A stretch of DNA of 64,000 nucleotides from Reinekea marina (GCF_030409715.1 NZ_JAUFQI010000001.1:3274501-3338500); one strand, 5' to 3'. Counted from the first letter of the stretch, positions 6,817-14,010 are shown. The notes: generated from the sequence alone by a model not told the origin. Numbers and translations are program-made.

Positions 6817-6883
6817 CGCAAAGCACTGCGGCGAACGACAGTGAGTCCAGTGCCGTAGGCACGATGCAGCTGCGCCTTGTTAC
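6814..6883 (-). other. attC of cassette 13 (NC1-type)
   Basis: It is the same as the site at 661-730. Cassettes 12 and 13 are tandem NC1 copies of different subtypes. Confidence 0.95.
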
Positions 6884-7177
6884 AAGTAGTGGCTTGTGGC
6901 TCTTAACTATCACGTGCCAGCGTGCTTAATTATTTATTGTTTTTTCACCAAGCTTCGCTTTTGACGCGGTATTTAAGCTTGATGTCCTTTAAAATTGGCT
7001 GCCAGCTTAACGAGGCTGGCTATTCACTTTACCCTAGCTTGGGAGCGATGACTATTGCGTAAAAGCTAGCCTGTTAAATTTGTGAACCGTTGCACCTAAA
7101 ACCACAAATTAATATGGGCAAAACTATATTTTGGTGCAAACTACACTCAATAGTCTTAAATACTTTTCCACCTGTAA
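6884..7177. ncRNA. NC1 structured noncoding cassette, copy 5 (cassette 13)
   Basis: The first hairpin is CACGT/GCGTG, a T-G pair on the plus strand but A-C on the minus strand. The second stem is CACCAAGCTT/AAGCTTGATG, with one mismatch. The right end has TTGAGT-16-TATAGT on the minus strand. Confidence 0.48.
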
Positions 7178-7244
7178 CGTTGTACACAGTGGCGAGCGTA
7201 TGCGAGTCCAGTGCCGTGGGCACGATACTGCTGTACCTTGTTAA
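7175..7244 (-). other. attC of cassette 14 (NC2-type)
   Basis: It is the same as the site at 4789-4858 with small loop changes (CGTATGCGAG, GCCGTGGGC). Confidence 0.92.
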
Positions 7245-7451
7245 TGTGCATTGACCACCATTGCCTTTATTTTTAGATTACAAAAGCCTAAATATTATGA
7301 CTTTTGCTACAAATTATTGCCTTAAATATGCCAGTGGAAAAACCTTTAAGCCACTGGAAATTTAATCTATTTACGAGGAAATGGTGCTAAATTAAATGAC
7401 AATTACTACATAGTGCCATTTAATATTAAATATCCCTCGTCTGCACAATAA
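7245..7451. ncRNA. NC2 structured noncoding cassette, copy 2 (cassette 14)
   Basis: The long hairpin is AAATGGTGCTA (7379-7389) with TAGTGCCATTT (7411-7421), 11 pairs on the plus strand including tandem T-G and G-T. On the minus strand those two become C-A and A-C mismatches. No gene is seen. Confidence 0.45.
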
Positions 7452-7518
7452 CGCAAAGCACTGCGGCGAAAGACAGTGAGTCCAGTGCCGTAGGCACGAT
7501 GCAGCTGCGCCTTGTTAC
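7449..7518 (-). other. attC of cassette 15 (NC1-type)
   Basis: It is the same as the site at 661-730 with GAAAGACAG in the loop. Confidence 0.95.
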
Positions 7519-7811
7519 AAGTAGTGGCCTGTGGCTCTTAACTATCACGTACCAACGTGCTTAATTATTTATTGTTTTCCATCAAGCTTCGCTTTTGACG
7601 CGGTATTTTAGTTTGATGGCCTTTAAACTTGCTTGCCAGCTTAACTAGGCTAGCTAATCACTTTACCCTAGCTTGGGAGCGATGACTATTGCGTACAAGC
7701 TAGCCTGTTAAAGTTGTGAACCGTTGCTCTAAAAACCATAAATTTATACGAGCAAAACTATATTTTGGTGCAGGATTCATTCAATAGTTTTAAATGCCCT
7801 TCCACCTGTAA
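7519..7811. ncRNA. NC1 structured noncoding cassette, copy 6 (cassette 15)
   Basis: The second stem is CCATCAAGCT (7579-7588) with AGTTTGATGG (7610-7619). This is the G-T intermediate between the G-C of cassette 6 and the A-T of cassette 9. The GCCAGC hairpin has partner GCTAGC, one mismatch on the plus strand. Confidence 0.5.
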
Positions 7812-7905
7812 CGCCCCTAAGCTACGGCGAAATCGCGCGAAGCGTGATTGAGTCCAAGGCCAGCCGCGGAGCGGTGTTTTGGCCTGAGTAGCCTTGGTTT
7901 GTTAG
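7809..7905 (-). other. attC of cassette 16
   Basis: A long site, TAAC at 7809-7812 and GTTAG at 7901-7905, with a nested stem GGCCAGCCGCGGAGCGGT and a CTACGGCG / GTAGCC arm pair. It is similar in layout to the attC at 12766-12865. Confidence 0.88.
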
Positions 7906-8891
7906 TTTTTCTTCGTGTAGTGCTTATCAAATTCTTTAAACACATTAGGATTAAAGAATGACTTACTTCCACTCTTTGCATTTGATGGGTTATAAAGTCG
8001 TTTACGGCAATATTTTTCATCAGTTTCTAAAGGTTTCCGAATTCTGTGATATTGGTTATTTACCTTAAAGTTTTCGTACCGAACTTTTAATCTAGTAGTC
8101 AATACATCGTAATCCCATGGATATTTATCCATGATTTCTTCTTCTGCGAGCCTCACAATCGGTGCTTTCGCATCATTTGATATTTGGATCGGTATACCTG
8201 ACCCGCTCTTAACTTTCTTGAAATTAACATCAATTCTTAATGACAGGTTATAGTCGGTTAGGTTTTCGCCGTCGTAGTTTTTTTCAACAGATTTAATATA
8301 TTTCAGAAGCTTCTTCTCTGAAGCATTAAGAGTTTCACCATTTACTGAATCGAACCCCCTAAAGAATGCCATTGGCATTAGATAGAAATTATATTTATCT
8401 AGTACTGGCCCGAACCATTCTTGTATCAAACGCAAGTAATTCTGTAGAGAGGCAGTCCCAATCTCCTGCACCTTAACCGCTAAAGACAGATCATCGTTAA
8501 TAAAGTGAATTGAGTTATCTCGCACCTCAGCAAGAGTAACTATATTATCCTTTACGGCTGCGCTTATCCTGACGCCATAGTCTTCGGTAACAATCCTATG
8601 AGCTTCATACAGGCTAACGGACATTGGATTCCCAGCTCGATTAGATTTAATAAATCTCTTTTTGGATTTTCCGCCGTTTTTTAACTGTCTATGCTCCCAA
8701 ACGTACAAGCTGTTCACTTGATTGCCTGAGAGTTGTAAAACTTTGGCTTTCAATAAAAGCTCCCAAGCATTAATACATAGTACAGAGAAAGTTTCCTCCC
8801 GGTAGTTGAAGTCTGGTTTATTATAAATTTCTATTGCAGATATCATTGCTGCAATAGATTTGTCTAGCATGGCTCTGGTTCTAGACTTCAT
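7902..8891 (-). CDS. DUF3644-like protein with HEPN-type R-x4-H motif
   Basis: A 329-residue soluble protein. The N-terminal half (FSVLCINAWELLLKAKVL, then LAEVRDNSIHF) matches the pattern of the DUF3644 family. RDNSIH fits the R-x4-H motif of HEPN domains, many of which are RNases in toxin or defence systems; this part is inference. The C-terminal third is basic and ends FDKHYTKKN. AAGGAG lies 7 bp before the ATG, an unusually good site for this array. It is the sole gene of cassette 16 (7812-8910); no antitoxin-like partner is seen in the same cassette. Confidence 0.72.
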   Translation of the reverse strand: MKSRTRAMLDKSIAAMISAIEIYNKPDFNYREETFSVLCINAWELLLKAKVLQLSGNQVNSLYVWEHRQLKNGGKSKKRFIKSNRAGNPMSVSLYEAHRIVTEDYGVRISAAVKDNIVTLAEVRDNSIHFINDDLSLAVKVQEIGTASLQNYLRLIQEWFGPVLDKYNFYLMPMAFFRGFDSVNGETLNASEKKLLKYIKSVEKNYDGENLTDYNLSLRIDVNFKKVKSGSGIPIQISNDAKAPIVRLAEEEIMDKYPWDYDVLTTRLKVRYENFKVNNQYHRIRKPLETDEKYCRKRLYNPSNAKSGSKSFFNPNVFKEFDKHYTKKN

Positions 8892-8907
8892 CCAAACTCC
8901 TTAAAAC

Positions 8908-8977
8908 TAACGCAAAGCACTGCGGCGAACGACAGTGAGTCCAGTGCCGTAGGCACGATGCAGCTGCGCCTTGTTAC
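8908..8977 (-). other. attC of cassette 17 (NC1-type)
   Basis: It is the same as the site at 661-730. Confidence 0.95.
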
Positions 8978-9270
8978 AAGTAGTGGCCTGTGGCTCTTAA
9001 CTATCACGTGCCAACGTGCTTAATTAATTATTGTTTTTTACCAAGCTTCGCTTTTGAAGCGGTATTTAAGCTTGTTGTCCTTTAAATTTGGCTGCCAGCT
9101 TAACGAGGCTGGCTATTCACTTTACCCTAGCTTGGGAGCGATGACTATTGCGTACAAGCTAGCCTGTTAAATTTGTGAACCGTTGCTCCTAAAACCACAA
9201 ATTTATACGAGCAAAACTTAGTTTTGGTGCGGGCTAAGTTAAGTAGTATTAGATGCCCTTCCACCTGTAA
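8978..9270. ncRNA. NC1 structured noncoding cassette, copy 7 (cassette 17)
   Basis: The second stem is reduced to CAAGCTT/AAGCTTG. The TTGCTC/GAGCAA and CTAGCTTG/CAAGCTAG stems are intact. The promoter-like pair is degenerate (TTAACT and CTAAGT on the minus strand). Confidence 0.45.
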
Positions 9271-9337
9271 CGCAAAGCACTGCGGCGAGCGTGAGCGAGT
9301 CCAGTGCCGTAGGCACGATGCAGCTGCGCCTTGTTAC
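9268..9337 (-). other. attC of cassette 18 (NC1-type)
   Basis: It has the same loop variant as the site at 3908-3977 (GAGCGTGAGCGAG). Confidence 0.95.
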
Positions 9338-9630
9338 AAGTAGTGGCTTGTGGCTCTTAACTATCACGTGCCAATGTGCTTAATTATTTATTGTTTTCCA
9401 TCAAGCTCCGCCTTTGGTGCGGAAGTTTAGCTTGATGACCATTAAACTTGCTTGCCAGCTCAACTAGGCTGGCTAATCACTCTACCCTAGCTTGGGAGCG
9501 ATGGCTATTGCGTACAAGCTAGCCTGTTAAAGTTGTGAGCCGTTGCACTCAAAACCACAAATTAATACGGGCAATACTATTTTTTGGTACATATTAAATT
9601 CAATAGTTTCAAATGGTTTTCCACCTGTAA
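9338..9630. ncRNA. NC1 structured noncoding cassette, copy 8 (cassette 18)
   Basis: The second stem is perfect over 9 bp (CATCAAGCT/AGCTTGATG) with the CCGC/GCGG cap. The first hairpin is CACGT/ATGTG, kept by a G-T pair only on the plus strand. The fourth hairpin has a single loop change (GATGGCTA for GATGACTA). Confidence 0.5.
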
Positions 9631-9701
9631 CGCCGCCATAAAAGGCGAGCAACTTGTTGCGAGTCCAGCGCTGAAAGCGCGATTTTTAATGGCCTTGTTA
9701 G
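9628..9701 (-). other. attC of cassette 19
   Basis: TAAC at 9628-9631 and GTTAG at 9697-9701, with GCAACTTGTTGC and GCGCTGAAAGCGC hairpins. Confidence 0.9.
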
Positions 9702-9706
9702 CTTTT

Positions 9707-10123
9707 TCATTCGATAGTGAATTCAAAAATGAACGGCTTGCCAGCTATACATGAATTTGAAGAGCTTAGTGCCGGCAATTGGCCTAAATTTAAAATTGTT
9801 TGCACTAACAGTGAATCTTCATCCGTATTGGCGGCCAACTGATAACCAGTGATAACTGCTCTTTTATCAACTACGAGAGCCAACTTATATTGGCCTATGT
9901 GCTCATGCGTTAACAATCCCGCGTTTCCAAATTCAGTTGAAAAGAATACTGGAAGTTTTGAAAGAAGGTAGTATTTTCCAGCAGCATTTGCACAATCAAA
10001 TCCTTCCTGACTTGTAGCATTAACTGAAGTGTTTATCGCGCCTGTATGTTGATAAGTCACTTCACTTTCTGCCTTCACAAAGCCAGCAAGCAGAAATAAT
10101 AAAGATAATAGTGGAAATCTCAA
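9707..10123 (-). CDS. Secreted or periplasmic protein, possible TonB-C-like fold
   Basis: A 138-residue exported protein with a signal peptide (MRFPLLSLLFLLAGFVKA, cleavage likely after AKA/ESE). The mature part has two Cys (DCANAAG and SNSCIAG) that could form a disulfide. The tail (LVVDKRAVITGYQL ... LGQLPAL ... KPFIFEFTIE) has the spacing of a small TonB C-terminal-like domain; this is only suggestive. The start is a TTG at 10123 with AGGGAG 7 bp upstream and an ATG-TAA pair lying between. Gene of cassette 19 (9631-10145). Confidence 0.7.
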   Translation of the reverse strand: MRFPLLSLLFLLAGFVKAESEVTYQHTGAINTSVNATSQEGFDCANAAGKYYLLSKLPVFFSTEFGNAGLLTHEHIGQYKLALVVDKRAVITGYQLAANTDEDSLLVQTILNLGQLPALSSSNSCIAGKPFIFEFTIE

Positions 10124-10142
10124 ATTACATCTCCCTGACAGC

Positions 10143-10212
10143 TAACGTTGTACACAGTGGCGAGCATATGCGAGTCCAGTGCCGTAGGCACGATACTGCT
10201 GTACCTTGTTAA
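10143..10212 (-). other. attC of cassette 20 (NC2-type)
   Basis: It is the same as the site at 4789-4858. Confidence 0.92.
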
Positions 10213-10420
10213 TGTGCATTGACCACCACTGCCTTTAATTTTAGATTACAAAAGCCTAAATACTATGACTTTTGCCACGAATTAGTGCCTTTAATATGCC
10301 AGTGGCGCAGCGTTTAGGCCACTAGAAATTTAAGCTATTCACGAGGAAAATGGTGCTAAATTAAAAGACAATTACTACATAGTGCCATTTAATATTAAAT
10401 ATCCCTCGTCTGCACAATAA
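10213..10420. ncRNA. NC2 structured noncoding cassette, copy 3 (cassette 20)
   Basis: The long hairpin is AAATGGTGCTA (10348-10358) with TAGTGCCATTT (10380-10390), outside which ACGAGG pairs with CCTCGT. The wobble pattern is as in cassette 14. No gene is seen. Confidence 0.45.
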
Positions 10421-10493
10421 CGCCCACCACACAGGCGAGCAACTTGTTGCGAGTCCAAGGCACGGAGTGCCTGATTGTGCTGGTTCTTGTTAC
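10418..10493 (-). other. attC of cassette 21
   Basis: It is the same as the site at 3580-3655. Confidence 0.92.
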
Positions 10494-10514
10494 TAGTCTG
10501 GGTTGCCTTCATAT

Positions 10515-10718
10515 TTAACTTTGGAGCTCTATTTGTTTTGGTTTTAGCGGAGCTAATAGCATATAAAATACCCATGCGAACCAAGATACAAAGATCATAG
10601 CTAAAAGCCAAGCAAGTTTCTCTTTACCTGAAACCTTCTTCGAGAAAATGATACTGAGAAGTGGTATAAACCAAATAATCAGCAAAAATTGACCTAAAAA
10701 AGTTAAGTTAATATTCAT
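10515..10718 (-). CDS. Small two-helix membrane protein, PLDc_N-like (copy 2)
   Basis: It is the same 67-residue protein as at 3677-3880 except one Phe-to-Ile change in the first helix (FLLIIWF). Gene of cassette 21 (10421-10748). The single substitution in a hydrophobic position suggests the copies are recent and still under mild constraint, or simply young. Confidence 0.8.
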   Translation of the reverse strand: MNINLTFLGQFLLIIWFIPLLSIIFSKKVSGKEKLAWLLAMIFVSWFAWVFYMLLAPLKPKQIELQS

Positions 10719-10745
10719 AGATTATCCTTATCTAATTATTACTAG

Positions 10746-10854
10746 TAACGCCAAGCTCACCTGCGATTTTTGCGGAGAGCAATTGTGTAAAGTGGAGCTA
10801 CGCGACATACACAATTGAGCGTAGCAAAAATTGTCAGGTGCAGCTTTTTGTTAT
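10746..10854 (-). other. attC of cassette 22
   Basis: The longest attC of the array, about 109 bp, TAAC at 10746-10749 and GTTAT at 10850-10854. Long paired arms are visible (CACCTG with CAGGTG, CAATTGTGT with ACACAATTG, ATTTTTGC with GCAAAAAT). Confidence 0.9.
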
Positions 10855-11726
10855 GCATGCCCGAACTCATAATTTACAAGCGATTGATAAACCAGCTTAA
10901 GTAAGTGCTCTCTTTGCTCATAAATCGCTTCAATCTGTTTTGTACTCCAATTGTCGAGTAACTCGAGGTATGCCCCATGAGCAATAAGATTTCTTAAGTG
11001 CGAGTAAGTTTTTGCGCCTAAAACATCATTTTGACTATCAATTTTTCTTACAGCTAATTGGACCTTAAGATCTTTCTTTTTCGAGCCAGGATAAAGACTT
11101 TTCGTGATCATATTTAAAAAGCTCTCAGACAGGTCGGATTCACCATCTCGAGTATTCCAGAACCCCTCGATAAATGCCCATAAACTTAATACTTCAAGAA
11201 ATACATCGTTAATAAGGGATATTTTATAAATTTGCTCAATACTTGGAAAATACCGTTTCTCTAGAGATAGCAGCGACAGTATGTATTTTTCAAAAATATC
11301 GGAGGATTCAGAATCTATCACTACCTTAGACGCTAAGAAAGATTCTGGTATATTAGGCCAGTTTGGCAATATTATAGCTGCTTTTTCTGTGTATTCACCA
11401 ACGCCAGATATATATGTGGGAGTCGGCAGCGACATTCTTAATGCCAAATGAATAGCAGAAAATAGTTTCTGCGTGTTGTGTGTAGCACATGGATTTGGTG
11501 TTACCACATATAAGCAGTCAAAAGGATTAGGTTGCCTAGCACCTATCCAACCACCTGGTTTTACTAGTTTATGTTCAATCCAATCAGCATAAACCTCGTT
11601 TATTTTTATTGCTCTTTCGTAATCAGTAATGAGTAAGCTTACCTTTTCGCCTTCAAAATCAATGTCAATCGTGATTTCCGACTTTAGCGATTCGAAATTG
11701 AATATCATCCATAATCCATATCTCAT
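10851..11726 (-). CDS. Hypothetical protein with HEPN-type R-x4-H motif
   Basis: A 291-residue soluble protein. The C-terminal third carries SHLRNLIAHGAYL, which fits the R-N-x3-H motif of HEPN domains; several HEPN proteins with this layout are RNases of abortive-infection systems. The N-terminal two thirds are not recognised (ADWIEHKL, GEYTEKAAIILPNWPN). The start may be ATG at 11726 or the later ATG giving MIFNFES; neither has a strong Shine-Dalgarno sequence. The stop overlaps the attC. Gene of cassette 22 (10749-11751). The role in phage defence is inference from the motif only. Confidence 0.65.
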   Translation of the reverse strand: MRYGLWMIFNFESLKSEITIDIDFEGEKVSLLITDYERAIKINEVYADWIEHKLVKPGGWIGARQPNPFDCLYVVTPNPCATHNTQKLFSAIHLALRMSLPTPTYISGVGEYTEKAAIILPNWPNIPESFLASKVVIDSESSDIFEKYILSLLSLEKRYFPSIEQIYKISLINDVFLEVLSLWAFIEGFWNTRDGESDLSESFLNMITKSLYPGSKKKDLKVQLAVRKIDSQNDVLGAKTYSHLRNLIAHGAYLELLDNWSTKQIEAIYEQREHLLKLVYQSLVNYEFGHA

Positions 11727-11748
11727 TGGCTAAACTCACTTAAATGCA

Positions 11749-11818
11749 TAACGCAAAGCACTGCGGCGAACGACAGTGAGTCCAGTGCCTTAGGCACGAT
11801 GCAGCTGCGCCTTGTTAC
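11749..11818 (-). other. attC of cassette 23 (NC1-type)
   Basis: It is the same as the site at 661-730 with GTGCCTTAGGCAC in the loop. Confidence 0.95.
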
Positions 11819-12112
11819 AAGTAGTGGCTTGTGGCTCTTAACTGTCACGTGCCAACGTGCTTAATTATTAATTGTTTTCCATCAAGCTTCGCCTTTGGCG
11901 CAGTACTTTACCTTGATGGCCTTTAAACTTGATTGCCAGCTTAACGAGGCTGGCTATTCACTTTACCCTAGCTTGGGAGCGATGACTATTGCGTACATGC
12001 TAGCCTTTGAAAGTTGTGAACCGTTGCAATTAAAACCACAAACTAATACGGGCAAAACTAATCTGTTGGTGCAGGATTCAATAATTAGCTTTGAATGCCC
12101 TTCCACCTGTAA
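11819..12112. ncRNA. NC1 structured noncoding cassette, copy 9 (cassette 23)
   Basis: It belongs to the same subtype as cassette 12. The second stem is CCATCAAG/CTTGATGG. One arm change in the fourth hairpin (CATGCTAG) breaks a pair. A plus-strand frame stays open here as in cassette 12, but almost all differences between the two copies change the amino acid, which does not look like coding constraint. Confidence 0.45.
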
Positions 12113-12185
12113 CGCCCACCACACAGGCGAGCAACTTGTTGCGAGTCCAAGGCACGGAGTGCCTGATTGTGCTGGTTCTTGTTAC
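12110..12185 (-). other. attC of cassette 24
   Basis: It is the same as the site at 3580-3655. Confidence 0.92.
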
Positions 12186-12206
12186 TAGTCTGGGTTGCCT
12201 TCATAT

Positions 12207-12410
12207 TTAACTTTGGAGCTCTATTTGTTTTGGTTTTAGCGGAGCTAATAGCATATAAAATACCCATGCGAACCAAGATACAAAGATCATAGCTAAAAGC
12301 CAAGCAAGTTTCTCTTTACCTGAAACCTTCTTCGAGAAAATGATACTGAGAAGTGGTATAAACCAAAAAATCAGCAAAAATTGACCTAAAAAAGTTAAGT
12401 TAATATTCAT
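12207..12410 (-). CDS. Small two-helix membrane protein, PLDc_N-like (copy 3)
   Basis: It has the same amino-acid sequence as the copy at 3677-3880. Cassette 24 (12113-12440) is the left member of a tandem pair with cassette 25. Confidence 0.8.
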   Translation of the reverse strand: MNINLTFLGQFLLIFWFIPLLSIIFSKKVSGKEKLAWLLAMIFVSWFAWVFYMLLAPLKPKQIELQS

Positions 12411-12437
12411 AGATTATCCTTATCTAATTATTACTAG

Positions 12438-12513
12438 TAACGCCCACCACACAGGCGAGCAACTTGTTGCGAGTCCAAGGCACGGAGTGCCTGATTGTGC
12501 TGGTTTTTGTTAC
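12438..12513 (-). other. attC of cassette 25
   Basis: It is the same as the site at 3580-3655 with one C-to-T change near the right end (GGTTTTTGTTAC). Confidence 0.92.
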
Positions 12514-12534
12514 TAGTCTGGGTTGCCTTCATAT

Positions 12535-12738
12535 TTAACTTTGGAGCTCTATTTGTTTTGGTTTTAGCGGAGCTAATAGCATATAAAATACCCATGCGAA
12601 CCAAGATACAAAGATCATAGCTAAAAGCCAAGCAAGTTTCTCTTTACCTGAAACCTTCTTCGAGAAAATGATACTGAGAAGTGGTATAAACCAAAAAATC
12701 AGCAAAAATTGACCTAAAAAAGTTAAGTTAATATTCAT
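12535..12738 (-). CDS. Small two-helix membrane protein, PLDc_N-like (copy 4)
   Basis: It has the same amino-acid sequence as the copy at 3677-3880. Cassette 25 (12441-12768) is 328 bp, as are the other three copies. The tandem arrangement with cassette 24 suggests local re-insertion or unequal exchange. Confidence 0.8.
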   Translation of the reverse strand: MNINLTFLGQFLLIFWFIPLLSIIFSKKVSGKEKLAWLLAMIFVSWFAWVFYMLLAPLKPKQIELQS

Positions 12739-12765
12739 AGATTATCCTTATCTAATTATTACTAG

Positions 12766-12865
12766 TAACGTTCCTAAACTACGGCGAAAACGCGCGTAGC
12801 GTGTTTGAGTCCAAGCCCCATTTGCGTAGCAAACGTTTTGGGGCTGAGTAGCTTTGGTTTGTTAT
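12766..12865 (-). other. attC of cassette 26
   Basis: A 100-bp site, TAAC at 12766-12769 and GTTAT at 12861-12865, with a CCCCATTTGCGTAGCAAACG stem region and CTACGGCG arm like the site at 7809-7905. Confidence 0.88.
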
Positions 12866-13269
12866 AGGGCTTCACCGTTTGCCACAGACCAATGATGGGG
12901 CATTAGCTCACGAATTGTTTTGAATATCAATTTATTATCTTTTGTACTGATAGCAGCCTTTACATCACCACCCCAAAAAACAAGACGCTCTTGGCAAATA
13001 CCACATGGGGATAAGATTATAACTTCACTATCTTCATCTTTTCTGCAAATACATAGTGAATGGGTAATCGCCTCGTCTAACTTAAAAGCTTCAAGATAAG
13101 CTCCCAGCTCAATACAAACATTTAAACTATCGTTCTTCGTATCTGGCGGAACACTAGTAAGTATTTTTCCTGACTCAGTTCGAACTGCGGCAGCATAACC
13201 ATCACCCTTAGGGTATCTATGCTTTAATAGATTTAAGGCTGAGTCATATAATTTTTGTTCGATGTTCAT
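12862..13269 (-). CDS. Cytidine/blasticidin-S deaminase-like protein
   Basis: A 135-residue member of the cytidine-deaminase superfamily, cytosolic, expected to hydrolytically deaminate a pyrimidine nucleoside or analogue. The zinc site is visible as NVCIELGA (Cys ligand with catalytic Glu two residues on) and SPCGICQERL (C-x-x-C). The length matches small tetrameric cytidine deaminases. GAGAG lies upstream of the ATG. The stop overlaps the attC. Gene of cassette 26 (12769-13290). Whether it acts in salvage or nucleoside-antibiotic resistance cannot be told. Confidence 0.8.
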   Translation of the reverse strand: MNIEQKLYDSALNLLKHRYPKGDGYAAAVRTESGKILTSVPPDTKNDSLNVCIELGAYLEAFKLDEAITHSLCICRKDEDSEVIILSPCGICQERLVFWGGDVKAAISTKDNKLIFKTIRELMPHHWSVANGEAL

Positions 13270-13287
13270 TGATATCTCTCGTAGCTA

Positions 13288-13357
13288 TAACGCAAAGCAC
13301 TGCGGCGAACGACAGTGAGTCCAGTGCCGTAGGCACGATGCAGCTGCGCCTTGTTAC
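13288..13357 (-). other. attC of cassette 27 (NC1-type)
   Basis: It is the same as the site at 661-730. Confidence 0.95.
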
Positions 13358-13650
13358 AAGTAGTGGCCTGTAGCTCATAACTATCACGTGCCAACGTGCT
13401 TAATTATTTATTGTTTTCCATCAAACTCCGCCTTTGGTGCGGAAGTTTAGCTTGATGACCTTTATACTTGGTTGCCAGCTTAACTAGGCTGGCTAATCAC
13501 TCTACCCTAGCTTGGGAGCGATGACTATTGCGTACAAGCTAGCCTGTTAAAGTTGTGACCCGTTGCTCTAAAAACCATAAATTTATACGAGCAAAACTAT
13601 ATTTTGGTGCAGGATTCATTCAATAGTTTTAAATGCCCTTCCACCTGTAA
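13358..13650. ncRNA. NC1 structured noncoding cassette, copy 10 (cassette 27)
   Basis: It appears identical to cassette 2 (731-1023) over the full body, although 12 kb apart. The promoter-like pair lies at 13596-13623 on the minus strand. Confidence 0.5.
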
Positions 13651-13717
13651 CGCAAAGCACTGCGGCGAACGACAGTGAGTCCAGTGCCGTAGGCACGATG
13701 CAGCTGCGCCTTGTTAC
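13648..13717 (-). other. attC of cassette 28 (NC1-type)
   Basis: It is the same as the site at 661-730. This is the rightmost recognisable attC of the array. Confidence 0.95.
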
Positions 13718-14010
13718 AAGTAGTGGCTTGTGGCTCTTAACTATCACGTGCCAACGTGCTTAATTATTTATTGTTTTCCACCAAGCTTCGCTTTTGGCGC
13801 GGTATTATAGCTTGATGGCCTTTAAATTTAGCTGCCAGCTTAACGAGGCTGGCTATTCACTCTACCCTAGCTTGGGAGCGATGACTATTGCGTACAAGCT
13901 AGCCTGTTAAATTTGTGAACCGTTGCACCTAAAACCACAAATTAATATGGGCAAAACTATATTATGGTGCAGACTACACTCAATAGTCTTAAATACTTTT
14001 CAACCTGTAA
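13718..14010. ncRNA. NC1 structured noncoding cassette, copy 11 (cassette 28)
   Basis: The second stem is CCACCAAGCT/AGCTTGATGG, one pair kept as wobble only on the minus strand. It ends the array at TAA/C (14010/14011). The right end carries GTGCAGACTACACTCAAT, close to cassette 13. Confidence 0.48.

Larger units (their letters stand above)
189..14010 (-). mobile_element. Integron cassette array of 28 complete cassettes (no integrase in window)
   Basis: Twenty-eight attC sites occur in one orientation, each with TAAC at its left end and GTTA at its right end on the plus strand, so cassettes read on the minus strand with attC at the 3' end of each gene. Cassette joints fall between TAA and C of each left TAAC. 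Numbering cassettes 1-28 from left to right: coding ones are 1, 3, 4, 5, 7, 10, 11, 16, 19, 21, 22, 24, 25 and 26; NC1 noncoding ones are 2, 6, 9, 12, 13, 15, 17, 18, 23, 27 and 28; NC2 noncoding ones are 8, 14 and 20. In a usual integron attI and intI would lie at the right end (about 14.0 kb); none is seen there. Confidence 0.95.

Noticed and set aside
6599..6844. Gene on the plus strand of NC1 cassettes 12 and 23
   Set aside because: The frame is closed in nine of eleven copies and differences between the open ones are mostly non-synonymous.
661..13717. CRISPR array
   Set aside because: The repeats are 70-bp imperfect palindromes with cores TAAC and GTTA, spaced by 0.2-1.8 kb including genes; no cas genes occur. 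They are attC sites.
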